From NCBI GenBank assembly GCA_910573755.1, contig CAJTBO010000015.1, positions 1 to 64,000 of the forward strand: a DNA stretch of 64,000 nt. Direction: 5' to 3'. Below, in pieces: positions 43,818 to 52,694 of this stretch. The DNA comes from Lachnospiraceae bacterium (GTDB lineage Bacteria; Bacillota; Clostridia; Lachnospirales; Lachnospiraceae). Numbering within the stretch: position 1 is the first letter of the stretch; each line of letters begins with the position of its first letter. The position numbers were made by a program, and so were the translations under genes. The notes under the pieces are model-generated. The model was not told where the DNA came from. It made no database searches and saw nothing but the letters and a program-made list of their open reading frames with translations.

Positions 43818-45005
43818 GTGTTAGAAATTAGGACAAGCGATGCCGAATCCGCTGCGAAGATCATTGTAGTGGGTGTGGGTGGTGCAGGCAATAATGCTGT
43901 AAATAGAATGATAGAGGAAAATATTACCGGTGTGGATTTTATCGGTGTGAATACGGACAAGCAGGCGCTTCAGCTCTGCAAAGCACCAAAACTTATCCAG
44001 ATCGGTGAAAAGCTGACCAAAGGGCTTGGCGCGGGCGCAAGGCCGGAGATCGGCGAGAAGGCGGCGGAAGAGAGCGCGGAGGAGATCAGCGCAGCGATCA
44101 AGGGCGCAGATATGGTGTTCGTCACCTGCGGCATGGGCGGCGGCACAGGTACCGGGGCGGCTCCCGTTGTGGCAAAGCTTGCCAAGGATATGGGAATCCT
44201 GACCGTCGGCGTTGTGACGAAGCCTTTCCGTTTTGAGGCGAAGGTCCGCATGACGAATGCACTGCACGGCATTGAAAAGATCAAGGAAAATGTGGATACC
44301 CTGATCGTGATCCCGAATGATAAACTGTTGGAGATCGTGGATAAGCACACAACGATGCCGGATGCCTTAAAAAAAGCGGATGAAGTGCTGCAGCAGTCCG
44401 TGAAGGGCATCACGGACCTGATCAACGTACCTTCCGTGATCAATCTGGACTTTGCGGATGTACAGACCGTTATGAAGGATAAGGGGATCGCGCACATCGG
44501 TATCGGTGAAGGAAAGGGCGACAACAAGGCGACAGAGGCCGTGAAGATGTCCGTGGAGTCTCCGCTTCTTGAAACCACGATCACCGGCGCTTCCGATGTG
44601 ATTATCAATGTATCCGGTGATATTACACTGATAGACGCCAACGAGGCGGCGAGTTTCGTACAGGATATGGTGGGAGATGAGGTGAATATCATCTTCGGTG
44701 CCATGTATGATGATTCCCAGACGGATTACTGTAAGATTACGGTGATCGCCACGGGGCTTGAGGATGTGCCTCAGAACAGATTAAACAGTTTTTCCTATAA
44801 GACGGGAAATATCATTACGCCCACGTCTCTGCAGAATAAAAGCCTGCAGCAGGGGGCGAATCTTTCCGCGGGACCGAAGGCGGCTCCGGCAGCACCTCCG
44901 GTAAAACCGGTCAGCAGGCCGGTTCCGGCAGCAAAGCCTGCGGATATCAGAAGCTCCGTAAAGGAGCAGTCCCTGAACATCCCCAGTTTCCTGCAGAAAA
45001 AATAA
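43818..45005 (+). CDS. ftsZ: Cell division GTPase FtsZ
   Basis: A 395-residue tubulin homologue that forms the Z ring. [14 protein letters not shown] and [12 protein letters not shown] (the tubulin signature) bind GTP, and [11 protein letters not shown] contains the T7-loop residues. The last residues, [11 protein letters not shown], are the conserved C-terminal peptide for SepF/FtsA/EzrA partners after an Ala/Pro linker. GTG 43818 follows AAGGAGG by about seven bases; the longer upstream frame is not supported. No ftsA gene is adjacent, as usual in these Clostridia. Confidence 0.96.
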   Translation: MLEIRTSDAESAAKIIVVGVGGAGNNAVNRMIEENITGVDFIGVNTDKQALQLCKAPKLIQIGEKLTKGLGAGARPEIGEKAAEESAEEISAAIKGADMVFVTCGMGGGTGTGAAPVVAKLAKDMGILTVGVVTKPFRFEAKVRMTNALHGIEKIKENVDTLIVIPNDKLLEIVDKHTTMPDALKKADEVLQQSVKGITDLINVPSVINLDFADVQTVMKDKGIAHIGIGEGKGDNKATEAVKMSVESPLLETTITGASDVIINVSGDITLIDANEAASFVQDMVGDEVNIIFGAMYDDSQTDYCKITVIATGLEDVPQNRLNSFSYKTGNIITPTSLQNKSLQQGANLSAGPKAAPAAPPVKPVSRPVPAAKPADIRSSVKEQSLNIPSFLQKK

Positions 45006-45012
45006 AAAAACG

Positions 45013-45047
45013 AAAGAATCCTGTGTAACGGCGGGATTCTTTTTTTA
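45013..45047 (+). terminator. Terminator after ftsZ
   Basis: AAAGAATCCTG (45013-45023) pairs with CGGGATTCTTT (45032-45042), followed by T residues to 45047. Confidence 0.8.
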
Positions 45048-45079
45048 TGCCGAATTTTTTTAAAAAGCAGCGCGCATAA

Positions 45080-45111
45080 CGACAAAATCCACGGCGGGAA
45101 AAGCGTATACT
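45080..45111 (+). promoter_or_regulatory. Possible Spo0A-controlled spoIIG promoter
   Basis: CGACAAAA (45080-45087) matches the core of the Spo0A box; TATACT (45106-45111) follows after 18 bp as a sigma-A type -10. In B. subtilis spoIIG, Spo0A boxes likewise overlap the -35 region. Confidence 0.4.
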
Positions 45112-45159
45112 GATATCTACCGGAAGGAAAACGGTCTTAGGCAGACAGGGGCGGTATCA

Positions 45160-45972
45160 GTGCACTATATCATTTATATTGACAAAGTATGGCTGATAGA
45201 TTTTGTCACAGGTACATATTTACTGTTCTTGACAGGACAGACATACAGACTGAGATGCAGGCCGCTCAGGCTTCTTGCAAGTGCGGCGGCAGGCGCAACG
45301 GTGTTTGTTGGATTCCTGCTGCTGCCGGGGATCGGCATGACGGCTGGGATACTGTTTCAGGCTTTGTGTGCAGGCCCGCTTCTGCTGAAGGCTGCTTTTT
45401 CTTTTCGGACAAAAGAAATGGTTGTAAAAACATATACCTGTATCAACGGTTACGGACTTCTTTTAGGGGGAATGATCCTGTGTTTATCCGGTTATCTGCC
45501 GGGAATGCGGGGAAATTTAAAGACGGGGCAGATCCTTTTGATCAGTACGGCGGCGACCTGTCTGATCAGCGGATATCTGTATGTCCGCAGAAGAGACAGG
45601 CGGTGCGGAAGGCTCTATACGGTGAGGCTTGACTTTTACGGGGAGGTGCTGACGCTGAAGGGGTTTGCGGATTCCGGAAACAGCCTGCGGGAACCCTACG
45701 GAAAACGGCCGGTATCCGTGCTGGATCTGCAGGCGGCGGGAGACCTTGTAAAAAGGGTGCCGCCGGAGAAACACTACCTGATCCCGTTTCACAGCATCGG
45801 AAAAAAGCATGGGTTGCTGAGGGCGGTAGAACTGCCCTGGATGGAAGTGGATGACGGAGAGGAAAGAAGGATCTTTACCAAAGCGGTGGCTGCGCTTTCA
45901 GAGGAGGTACTGACGGGGAAGGGAGGCTATCAGGTGATTTTACATCCGGAATTCGTGAGATTGGAGGAATGA
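45160..45972 (+). CDS. spoIIGA: Sporulation sigma-E processing peptidase
   Basis: A 270-residue membrane protease that removes the pro-sequence of sigma-E in the mother cell. The first half has five hydrophobic segments; the second half has the aspartic-protease motif [11 protein letters not shown] with the catalytic Asp near 168. It starts at GTG 45160. It lies directly before sigE, and the two overlap or touch, as in most spore formers. Activation in vivo needs SpoIIR from the forespore (known in B. subtilis). Confidence 0.9.
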   Translation: MHYIIYIDKVWLIDFVTGTYLLFLTGQTYRLRCRPLRLLASAAAGATVFVGFLLLPGIGMTAGILFQALCAGPLLLKAAFSFRTKEMVVKTYTCINGYGLLLGGMILCLSGYLPGMRGNLKTGQILLISTAATCLISGYLYVRRRDRRCGRLYTVRLDFYGEVLTLKGFADSGNSLREPYGKRPVSVLDLQAAGDLVKRVPPEKHYLIPFHSIGKKHGLLRAVELPWMEVDDGEERRIFTKAVAALSEEVLTGKGGYQVILHPEFVRLEE

Positions 45973-45974
45973 AG

Positions 45975-46715
45975 ATGGTTTTTAAAATGGCAATACCGGG
46001 GATGTTTCAATTTAAGATGGTGCGCGGCAGACAGTTTGACTTTTTTGAGAGGGAAGGAGACATCCACTATATCGGCGGAGCGGATATCCTGCCGCCGCCT
46101 TTAGAGAGCGCCGAGGAAAACGAGATGATCCAGGGGCTCGGAAGCGAGGATGCGCAGGAGGCAAAGACTGCACTGATCGAACATAATCTCCGTCTGGTGG
46201 TTTACATAGCAAAAAAATTCGACAATACGGGCGTGGGAGTGGAGGATCTGATATCCATCGGAACGATCGGGCTGATCAAGTCCATTAATACCTTTAAGCC
46301 GGACAAAAATATCAAGCTTGCGACCTACGCCTCCCGGTGTATCGAGAATGAGATCCTGATGTATCTGCGCAGGAACAGTAAGACAAGGCTGGAGGTGTCC
46401 ATCGACGAGCCGCTGAATGTGGACTGGGACGGAAATGAACTGCTGCTTTCGGATATTCTGGGGACCGAGGAGGATGTGATCTACCGGGGGATCGAATCCG
46501 AGGTGGAGCACAAATTGCTCAAGGAGGCGATCAGTAAGCTGACGGAGCGGGAGAAGACCATCATCAATCTGCGGTTCGGGCTCGATGCCAGTATCGGCAG
46601 GGAAATGACGCAGAAGGAGGTGGCGGAGCTTCTCGGCATTTCCCAGTCCTATATTTCCAGATTGGAAAAAAAGATCATGAAGCAGTTAAAGAGGGAGATC
46701 AGCAAAGAGACCTGA
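45975..46715 (+). CDS. sigE: RNA polymerase sporulation sigma factor E
   Basis: A 246-residue mother-cell sigma factor made as a pro-protein. The N-terminal pro-sequence (about 1-30) precedes region 2 ([40 protein letters not shown]) and region 4 ([20 protein letters not shown]). GGAGG at 45963-45967 is seven bases before ATG 45975, while ATG 45969 nearly touches it. Cleaved by SpoIIGA. Convergent with sigG after only eight bases, with no terminator visible between them. Confidence 0.93.
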   Translation: MVFKMAIPGMFQFKMVRGRQFDFFEREGDIHYIGGADILPPPLESAEENEMIQGLGSEDAQEAKTALIEHNLRLVVYIAKKFDNTGVGVEDLISIGTIGLIKSINTFKPDKNIKLATYASRCIENEILMYLRRNSKTRLEVSIDEPLNVDWDGNELLLSDILGTEEDVIYRGIESEVEHKLLKEAISKLTEREKTIINLRFGLDASIGREMTQKEVAELLGISQSYISRLEKKIMKQLKREISKET

Positions 46716-46723
46716 CCGGGGAG

Positions 46724-47500
46724 CTAGGCGACCAGATAACTGCGCATGATGCGCAGGGCGTTTTTTTCGAGCCGGGAGACCTGTGCCTGGGAGATGCCGA
46801 TGATCTCGGATACTTCCATCTGGGTTTTTCCTTCATAGAAACGCAGATGGATGATCTCCTGTTCCCGGTCGCTCAAATGCCGGATGGCTTCGTTTAAGGA
46901 GAGGGTTTCGATCCATTTTTCCTCCCGGCTCTTCTTGTCGCTGACCTGATCCATGATATAGAGGGTATCACCGCCGTCGGTATAGATGGGTTCATAAAGG
47001 CTCATGGGGCTCTGGATCGCATCCAGGGCGTAGAGGATATCCTCTTTGGAGATGCCGATCTCTGCGGCGACCTCCTCCATGGTGGGCTCCTTTAAGTTGG
47101 CCCTTGTCATGTGCTCCCGGGCATAGATCGCCTTGTAGGCGGTATCCTTTAAGGAGCGTGAAACTCTGATGGAGCCGCCGTCGCGCAGGAACCTGCGGAT
47201 CTCGCCGAGTATCATCGGAACCGCGTAGGTGGAAAATTTCACCTGCAGGGCGGGGTTAAAATTGTTGATGGCTTTGATCAGGCCGACACATCCTATCTGG
47301 AACAGGTCGTCCACGTTTTCGCTGCTGGAGGAAAAGCGTTTGATCACGCTTAGAACAAGCCGCAGGTTTCCGCGGATATACTGGTCTCTCGCCTCCATAT
47401 CGCCGGCCTCTATCTTCGCCCAGAGAGCCTCCTTTTCTTCTTCCTTTAAGAGCGGGAGATCCGCTGTATTGACCCCGCATATTTCGACTTTTCCCTGCAT
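46724..47500 (-). CDS. sigG: RNA polymerase sporulation sigma factor G
   Basis: A 258-residue late forespore sigma factor. The N-terminal KVEICGVNTADLPLL is diagnostic for sigma-G, and region 2 (NLRLVLSVIKRFSSSSENVD), region 3 and region 4 (TQMEVSEIIGISQAQVSRLE) are complete. In many spore formers sigG follows sigE on the same strand. Here it faces sigE, so readthrough from the spoIIG operon would yield antisense rather than sense sigG RNA. A forespore promoter was not convincingly located. Confidence 0.93.
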   Translation of the reverse strand: MQGKVEICGVNTADLPLLKEEEKEALWAKIEAGDMEARDQYIRGNLRLVLSVIKRFSSSSENVDDLFQIGCVGLIKAINNFNPALQVKFSTYAVPMILGEIRRFLRDGGSIRVSRSLKDTAYKAIYAREHMTRANLKEPTMEEVAAEIGISKEDILYALDAIQSPMSLYEPIYTDGGDTLYIMDQVSDKKSREEKWIETLSLNEAIRHLSDREQEIIHLRFYEGKTQMEVSEIIGISQAQVSRLEKNALRIMRSYLVA

Positions 47501-47666
47501 GGTATTTTCCTCTCTTTCCCGTTTTGGATTTTATCCTTCCTCCTCTTTTAGACTGTACGGATTGTATGAATTTATTCATAAAATCAGGGCGGTTTTCTGG
47601 AAGAAAATGGAAACAGGGACGGGGACGGTGCATAAAATAAAGGAAAGCGTTTTTGGGGGCGGGCGG

Positions 47667-47915
47667 ATGCTTTATTCGGAGTTTAAAACAAAAGAAGTGA
47701 TCAATATCAAGGACTGCAAGAGGCTTGGAAGGGTGACTGATTTTGAGTTCGATGAATGCAGCGGACAGATCTGCAAGATCATCGTGGCGGGAGGCAGCGG
47801 TTTTTTCGACTGGTTTAAGTGCGAACCGGATTATACGATCCCTTATCATGACATCAAACAGGTGGGTCCGGACATTATACTGGTGGACGTGAAGGAACAC
47901 TGCAAGCGGTGCTGA
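47667..47915 (+). CDS. YlmC/YmxH-family sporulation protein
   Basis: An 82-residue single PRC-barrel protein: SEFKTKEVINIKDCKRLGRV, DFEFDECSGQICKIIVAGG, and IPYHDIKQVGPDIILVDV. Proteins of this size are widespread in spore formers and annotated YlmC/YmxH, with a poorly defined role. GGGCGG lies just upstream of ATG 47667; a much longer upstream frame lies antisense to sigG and is rejected. It is transcribed away from sigG. Confidence 0.85.
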   Translation: MLYSEFKTKEVINIKDCKRLGRVTDFEFDECSGQICKIIVAGGSGFFDWFKCEPDYTIPYHDIKQVGPDIILVDVKEHCKRC

Positions 47916-48010
47916 CGGCCCGCCGCGAAGGAGAAAGGACGACGGGGCAAAAAAGGACATAGAGGTATGGATCGGGAGAACAATCAGAGAGAATACGAGC
48001 GGTGTTTGAC

Positions 48011-48039
48011 TTGACAGGAAGGGGCGTATAACTTATACT
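48011..48039 (+). promoter_or_regulatory. nrdR promoter
   Basis: Consensus TTGACA (48011-48016), 17-bp spacer, TATACT (48034-48039), 45 bases before ATG 48085. Confidence 0.75.
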
Positions 48040-48084
48040 GCTAAGAAAAGAAACGGTTTTTGCGGGGACGCAGGAGGTAGGCAG

Positions 48085-48537
48085 ATGAAGTGTCCGTTTT
48101 GTGGTCATGAGAACACGAGAGTGATCGATTCGCGGCCGGCGGAGGAGAATAATTCCATCCGCAGAAGGCGGGTCTGTGACGAGTGCGATAAGCGTTTTAC
48201 CACCTATGAGAAGGTAGAGACGATTCCGCTGATCATTATCAAGAAGGATAATAACAGGGAGACCTATGACCGTTCCAAGATCGAGGCGGGCGTTCTGCGC
48301 GCCTGTCATAAGAGGCCCATCAGCGCAGGGCAGATAGAGAGGCTGGTGGATGATGTGGAGACGGAAGTTTTCAAGAGAGAGGAAAAGGAAATCTCCAGCG
48401 AGACGATCGGCGAGTATGTGATGGAGAAATTAAAGGGGCTTGATATGGTGGCTTATGTCAGATTTGCTTCTGTTTACCGGGAGTTTAAGGATGTCAATAC
48501 CTTTATGGACGAACTGAAAAAAGTACTGGATAAGTAA
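48085..48537 (+). CDS. nrdR: Ribonucleotide reductase repressor NrdR
   Basis: A 150-residue repressor. The zinc ribbon MKCPFCGHENTRVIDSR and RRRVCDECDKRFTTYE (four Cys) binds DNA, and an ATP-cone domain (about 48-138) senses (d)ATP. NrdR controls nrd operons through paired NrdR boxes. Full family length. A consensus promoter is upstream and a small membrane-protein gene follows after 16 bases. Confidence 0.95.
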   Translation: MKCPFCGHENTRVIDSRPAEENNSIRRRRVCDECDKRFTTYEKVETIPLIIIKKDNNRETYDRSKIEAGVLRACHKRPISAGQIERLVDDVETEVFKREEKEISSETIGEYVMEKLKGLDMVAYVRFASVYREFKDVNTFMDELKKVLDK

Positions 48538-48553
48538 AGGATAAAGCCGGAAA

Positions 48554-48823
48554 ATGGAAGAGGAAAAGAAACAGAAGCTGATAAAAGCGAAAAGGCGCCT
48601 GGAGCGGATCAACAGATGGCGTATGGTGTTTATGTTTGTGGCGGTCGTGCTGCTGGTATTTATATTCTGGGGCGGCAAGGCGTTTGACGGGGCACAGTGG
48701 TTTATCGATATCAGACAGAAACTCTATAATTTTTTATGGTATGATATCGTACTGCTGGCGGCTGCCACGTTTGCAAAGCTGTTTTCGGCAATGCGGTATA
48801 ATAATGCGGTGCGGAAACTGTAA
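48554..48823 (+). CDS. Small two-helix membrane protein
   Basis: An 89-residue protein with a charged amphipathic N-terminus (1-22) and two likely membrane helices (about 24-40, MVFMFVAVVLLVFIFWGG, and about 64-80). Family not recognised. It lies between nrdR and the YqeG-like phosphatase with short gaps, so is probably in one transcript. Confidence 0.6.
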   Translation: MEEEKKQKLIKAKRRLERINRWRMVFMFVAVVLLVFIFWGGKAFDGAQWFIDIRQKLYNFLWYDIVLLAAATFAKLFSAMRYNNAVRKL

Positions 48824-48855
48824 CGGTCCGGGCCGCATTTTTGGGAGGAAAGAGG

Positions 48856-49350
48856 ATGTTTTCTTGTTTTTATCCTGACGAGTATCTGGACTGCGCCTAT
48901 GAGATCGATTTTGAGGCTTTTTACCGGCGGGGAATACGGGGTGTGATTTTTGATATTGATAATACGCTGGTGCCCCATAATGCGCCGGCGGACGCGCGTG
49001 CTGCGGCGCTGTTTGAGAGGCTGCGCCGGACGGGCTGCCGGACCATGCTTTTATCCAATAATAAAGAGCCCCGCGTAAAAGCCTTTGCGGATCAGGTGAA
49101 GACGGATTATCTGTATAAGGCGGGAAAACCGGGGAGGGCGGGATATCAAAAGGCGATGGAACGCATGGGGACGACCGGACGGACAACGCTTTTTGTGGGA
49201 GACCAGCTTTTTACGGATGTCTGGGGCGCAAAGCGCAGCGGGATCTACACGATTCTGGTAAAACCGATCCACCCGAAGGAGGAGATCCAGATCGTATGCA
49301 AGCGGTATCTGGAAAAGATCGTGCTGTATTTTTATCTAAAGAGTAAATAA
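48856..49350 (+). CDS. YqeG-family HAD phosphatase
   Basis: A 164-residue HAD IIIA phosphatase. Motif I is VIFDIDNTLVPH (nucleophile Asp and acid Asp), motif II LLSNN, Lys in AGKPGRAGY, and motif III GDQLFTDVWGAKRSG. The YqeG family is related to mitochondrial PGP phosphatase and usually precedes aroE or yqeH in Firmicutes. Here it precedes aroE. ATG 48856 follows AGAGG. Confidence 0.85.
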   Translation: MFSCFYPDEYLDCAYEIDFEAFYRRGIRGVIFDIDNTLVPHNAPADARAAALFERLRRTGCRTMLLSNNKEPRVKAFADQVKTDYLYKAGKPGRAGYQKAMERMGTTGRTTLFVGDQLFTDVWGAKRSGIYTILVKPIHPKEEIQIVCKRYLEKIVLYFYLKSK

Positions 49351-49436
49351 ACGCCGGAGGGAGGCTTTTGGCTGCGGCCGGCCGGACAGGCTGCTGCGGC
49401 TTTTGGCTTCTTCGGCGGGAGGGAGAAGAAGGGCCG

Positions 49437-50441
49437 ATGATGATTGATGCAAAAACAAAGGTCTTAGGACTGATCGGCTATCCGGTGGGACATTCCGTAT
49501 CGCCGGTGATCCATAATAGTCTGGCTGAGATTTACGGACAGAATCTTGTGTATGTGCCGCTGCAGGCGGCGCCGGGAAAGCTGGAAAAGGCGATAGAGGG
49601 GGCGGCGGCTTTTAATTTTCCGGGAATGAATGTGACGGTGCCTTATAAGAGCGAGGTGATCCCTTATCTGAAGGAGATCGATGCCCCGGCAAAGAGGATC
49701 GGCGCGGTCAATACGCTGGTGCGCACCGAAGGCGGATATAAGGGCTATAATACGGATATGCCGGGGCTTTACCGCGCCATGTGCGCGGACGGCGTGCGGA
49801 TAGAGGGGGAGGAGGTCGTACTGCTTGGCGCGGGCGGCGTAGCGCGGGCGATCGCTTTTTTGCTGTTGGATAAAGGCGCGCGCCATGTTTATATCCTGAA
49901 CAGGAGCCTGGAGCGTGCCGTATCGCTGGCGCAGGAGGTCAACCGTGCGGCGCGGGAGCAGCGGGCGGATAGAAAGGAAAACGGGAAGGCTGCTGCGGCG
50001 TGCGGCAGCGGGGAGATGGCAGAGCCTGCCGCGGCATGCGGCTGCGGGAAAGGGACGGAGTCTGCCACGGCGTGCGGCAGCGGGGAGGAGACGGAGTTTG
50101 CCACGGCGTATCCGCTGGATGGTTACAAAAAGCTGGATCAAAGCAGGCGCTATATCGTGATACAGGCGACTCAGGTGGGGATGCATCCCGATACAGGCCA
50201 TGCCGTGATAGAGGACGGGGCTTTTTATCGATTGGTAAAGGCAGGCTATGACGTTATATTCAATCCGCCGGATACCCGCTTTATGCAGCTTGTAAGGCAG
50301 GCGGGAGGAGAGGCCTTCCACGGGCTGAAGATGCTGCTGTATCAGGGTATCATCGCCTATGAACTGTGGAACGGCATCAGTGTTTCGGAGGAGGCGGCGA
50401 AGGAGATCTATCAGAAAATGGAAAAGGCACTGGGGGTGTGA
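49437..50441 (+). CDS. aroE: Shikimate dehydrogenase with repeat insertion
   Basis: Reduces 3-dehydroshikimate to shikimate with NADPH. LIGYPVGHSVSPVIHNSL holds the substrate Ser residues; NVTVPYKSEVIPYL has the catalytic Lys; AVNTLVR and NTDMPG the substrate Asn and Asp; LGAGGVARAIAFLLLDKG is the nucleotide loop. Between the loop strand (NRSLERAVSLAQEV) and the rest of the domain lies an insert of about 60 residues with three 12-residue repeats of the ACGSGEMAEPA type. At 334 residues it is longer than usual (about 270-290). ATG 49437 is selected by GGAGAAGAAGG upstream. Heads an aroE-aroK-aroQ operon. Confidence 0.9.
   Translation: MMIDAKTKVLGLIGYPVGHSVSPVIHNSLAEIYGQNLVYVPLQAAPGKLEKAIEGAAAFNFPGMNVTVPYKSEVIPYLKEIDAPAKRIGAVNTLVRTEGGYKGYNTDMPGLYRAMCADGVRIEGEEVVLLGAGGVARAIAFLLLDKGARHVYILNRSLERAVSLAQEVNRAAREQRADRKENGKAAAACGSGEMAEPAAACGCGKGTESATACGSGEETEFATAYPLDGYKKLDQSRRYIVIQATQVGMHPDTGHAVIEDGAFYRLVKAGYDVIFNPPDTRFMQLVRQAGGEAFHGLKMLLYQGIIAYELWNGISVSEEAAKEIYQKMEKALGV
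49992..50111 (+). repeat. 36-bp in-frame tandem repeat within aroE
   Basis: Units at 49992-50027, 50028-50063 and 50064-50099, plus a 12-bp partial copy to 50111. Each encodes 12 residues around ACGSGE or ACGCGK. Period is a multiple of three, so copy-number changes keep the frame. Confidence 0.85.
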
Positions 50442-50445
50442 GAAA

Positions 50446-50982
50446 TTGCGCGGACAAATGGAAAGCATTGTTTTGATCGGTTTTATGGGCAGCGGAAAAA
50501 CGACCGTCGGTATCAGCCTTTCCTATAAGCTGCAGTGTACGCTTAACGATACCGATAAGATGATCGAAAAACAGGAGGGCTGGAGCATATCGGAGATATT
50601 CGCGGCAAAGGGCGAGCCCTATTTTCGAAAAGAGGAGACAAGGCTGCTTGAAAAATTAAAGGAAAAGAAAGGCCGGCAGATCTATTCCGTCGGCGGAGGT
50701 ACGCCTCTCAGAGAGGAAAACAGGCGCCTGCTCGGTGAACTGGGCAGGGTGGTATATCTGAAGGTTTCTCCGGAGACGGTTTACGAGCGCTTGAAGGGAG
50801 ACGTTACAAGGCCCCTGCTGCAGGGGGACGATCCTATGGGGAAGATAAAAACACTCCTGCATGAACGGGAGGATCTGTATCGGAGGGCGGCGGATGAGGT
50901 GATATGCGTGGACGGGAAAAAAACGCCGCAGGTAGCGGAGGAGATCCTGGCATTATTGAAACAGAACGGAGATGAAGCATGA
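50446..50982 (+). CDS. aroK: Shikimate kinase
   Basis: A 178-residue P-loop kinase making shikimate 3-phosphate. Walker A is GFMGSGKTT, substrate Asp and Arg lie in NDTDKMIE and FRKEETRLL, the GGGTPL loop is in YSVGGGTPL, and the lid contains TRPLL. The start is TTG 50446 with GGGGG about nine bases upstream; ATG 50458 lacks a site. The end overlaps aroQ by ATGA. Middle gene of the aro operon. Confidence 0.93.
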   Translation: MRGQMESIVLIGFMGSGKTTVGISLSYKLQCTLNDTDKMIEKQEGWSISEIFAAKGEPYFRKEETRLLEKLKEKKGRQIYSVGGGTPLREENRRLLGELGRVVYLKVSPETVYERLKGDVTRPLLQGDDPMGKIKTLLHEREDLYRRAADEVICVDGKKTPQVAEEILALLKQNGDEA

Positions 50983-51422
50983 AGATCTTAATTATAAACG
51001 GACCGAACCTTAATTTTCTCGGCATCCGGGAAAAGGATGTCTATGGAACGCAGGATTATGACTGTCTTCTGCGGATGATAGCAGAAAAGGGAGAAAGGGA
51101 GCAGTGTCAGATCGAAGTATTTCAGAGCAATCATGAGGGCGCGATCATAGACAGGATACAGGACGCCTATTTCGATAAGACCGAAGGACTGATCATCAAT
51201 CCGGGAGCTTACACGCATTACAGTTATGCGATCCATGACGCGCTTAAGTCGGTAACGACAATGAAAAAGGTGGAGGTACATATTTCCGATATTACAAGCA
51301 GGGAGGCGTTCCGGAAAATTTCGGTGACGGCGCCTGCATGTGATAAACAGATCTTCGGTAAAGGGCTCGAGGGCTATCTGCTTGCCATCGATTTTTTGCT
51401 GGAAGACGAAAAAATAAAATAA
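50979..51422 (+). CDS. aroQ: Type II 3-dehydroquinate dehydratase
   Basis: A 147-residue enzyme forming 3-dehydroshikimate. IINGPNLNFLGIREKDVYG has the lid Arg and catalytic Tyr, FQSNHEGAIIDRIQDA and INPGAYTHYSYAIHDAL bind substrate, and VEVHISDITSREAFR contains the catalytic His. Full length of this small family. Coupled to aroK by a 4-base overlap. Confidence 0.95.
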   Translation: MKILIINGPNLNFLGIREKDVYGTQDYDCLLRMIAEKGEREQCQIEVFQSNHEGAIIDRIQDAYFDKTEGLIINPGAYTHYSYAIHDALKSVTTMKKVEVHISDITSREAFRKISVTAPACDKQIFGKGLEGYLLAIDFLLEDEKIK

Positions 51423-51451
51423 TAAAATACAGATGAAGGAGGAAAAGACCA

Positions 51452-51841
51452 ATGTATGAGTTTAAGGAAGAGTTCCTGACCGGGATCGAAATGATCGATC
51501 GGGAACACAAAAGGCTGTTTGAGATTGCGGAAAATCTCTATCAATTAAAATGCAGGGAGTACGTCACGGACAAGTATGATCATATCAGGGAGATCCTGAC
51601 GGAACTCAGGGACTATACCATGACCCATTTTGAGCATGAAGAGGCGTATATGAAGTCCATCAGTTATAAAAGGATGTTTTCGCAGTTGAGCCAGCATGAT
51701 GCGCTGAGGGAGACGATCTGCGGCTGGGATCTGGATGCCATTGACGAGGATCAGGACGAGGCGATCGGGGATATGCTGAACCTTATCACGGACTGGCTTG
51801 TGAATCATATCCTGAACGAAGATAAAAGAATCGGAAAATAA
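51452..51841 (+). CDS. Bacteriohemerythrin
   Basis: A 129-residue four-helix di-iron O2-binding protein. Ligand motifs are GIEMIDREHKRLFE, MTHFEHEEAYM, the QHDALRE His and WLVNHILNEDKRIGK (HxxxD). In anaerobes these proteins bind or sense oxygen. GGAGG precedes ATG 51452. It stands between the aro genes and efp with no evident functional tie. Confidence 0.9.
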   Translation: MYEFKEEFLTGIEMIDREHKRLFEIAENLYQLKCREYVTDKYDHIREILTELRDYTMTHFEHEEAYMKSISYKRMFSQLSQHDALRETICGWDLDAIDEDQDEAIGDMLNLITDWLVNHILNEDKRIGK

Positions 51842-51910
51842 AAATCGGCCGCCCGGATAAAAAGCAGAGTCAGGAACTGTTAAAAAAATTAACTTTCTGA
51901 GAAAAAACAG

Positions 51911-51939
51911 TTGAAAAAGATGGATTTTTAGGATAAACT
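51911..51939 (+). promoter_or_regulatory. efp promoter
   Basis: TTGAAA (51911-51916), 17-bp spacer, TAAACT (51934-51939), 40 bases before ATG 51980. Confidence 0.55.
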
Positions 51940-51979
51940 GGAAAAGGATTATTAAGAGAGACTTCAGGAGGAATATTTT

Positions 51980-52537
51980 ATGATATCTGCAGGTGACTTC
52001 AGAAACGGTATAACGATAGAACTGGAGGGAAATGTGTATCAGATCATCGAGTTTCAGCATGTGAAACCCGGGAAAGGTGCAGCTTTCGTCCGTACCAAAC
52101 TGAAAAATATCAAGAGCGGCGGCGTAGTGGAAAAAACGTTCCGTCCTACGGAGAAATGCCCTCAGGCACGTATTGACAGAAGAGAAATGCAGTATTTATA
52201 CGCAGACGGCGATCTGTATAATTTTATGGATACGGAGAATTTTGAGCAGATGGCTATGAATGCCGCTGACATTCAGGATTCCATGAAATTTGTAAAGGAG
52301 AATGAAATGGTGAAGATGCTTTCCCATAACGGAAGCGTATTCGCTGTGGAGCCTCCCCTGTTTGTTGAACTGGAGATTACAGAGACAGAGCCCGGTTTTA
52401 AAGGCGATACGGCAACCGGCGCTACAAAGCCGGCTACAGTTGAGACCGGCGCTACAGTATATGTTCCGCTTTTTGTAAATCAGGGCGATAAGATCAAGAT
52501 CGATACCCGTACAGGCGAGTATCTGAGCCGTGTGTAG
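51980..52537 (+). CDS. efp: Elongation factor P
   Basis: A 185-residue three-domain translation factor that rescues ribosomes stalled at proline runs. The KOW-like N-terminal domain carries the loop [17 protein letters not shown] with the lysine that is modified in other species; the C-terminal OB domains end in [14 protein letters not shown]. Full family length. AGGAGG precedes the start, and a strong terminator follows. Confidence 0.97.
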   Translation: MISAGDFRNGITIELEGNVYQIIEFQHVKPGKGAAFVRTKLKNIKSGGVVEKTFRPTEKCPQARIDRREMQYLYADGDLYNFMDTENFEQMAMNAADIQDSMKFVKENEMVKMLSHNGSVFAVEPPLFVELEITETEPGFKGDTATGATKPATVETGATVYVPLFVNQGDKIKIDTRTGEYLSRV

Positions 52538-52593
52538 GCGGATTGCCGAATGCAACAGGTATTTTCTGCATCTTTACTATGTTGAACCTATAG

Positions 52594-52625
52594 GACAATA
52601 GGAGAGTTTCTCCTGTTGTCTTTTT
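52594..52625 (+). terminator. Terminator after efp
   Basis: GACAATAGGAGA (52594-52605) pairs with TCTCCTGTTGTC (52609-52620), followed by five T residues. Confidence 0.85.
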
Positions 52626-52694
52626 CTTTTTTAAAAATTTTATTCATAAATTTCCCAAAAACGAAAACCATAATGGAAGGAAAGAGAGGTAACT

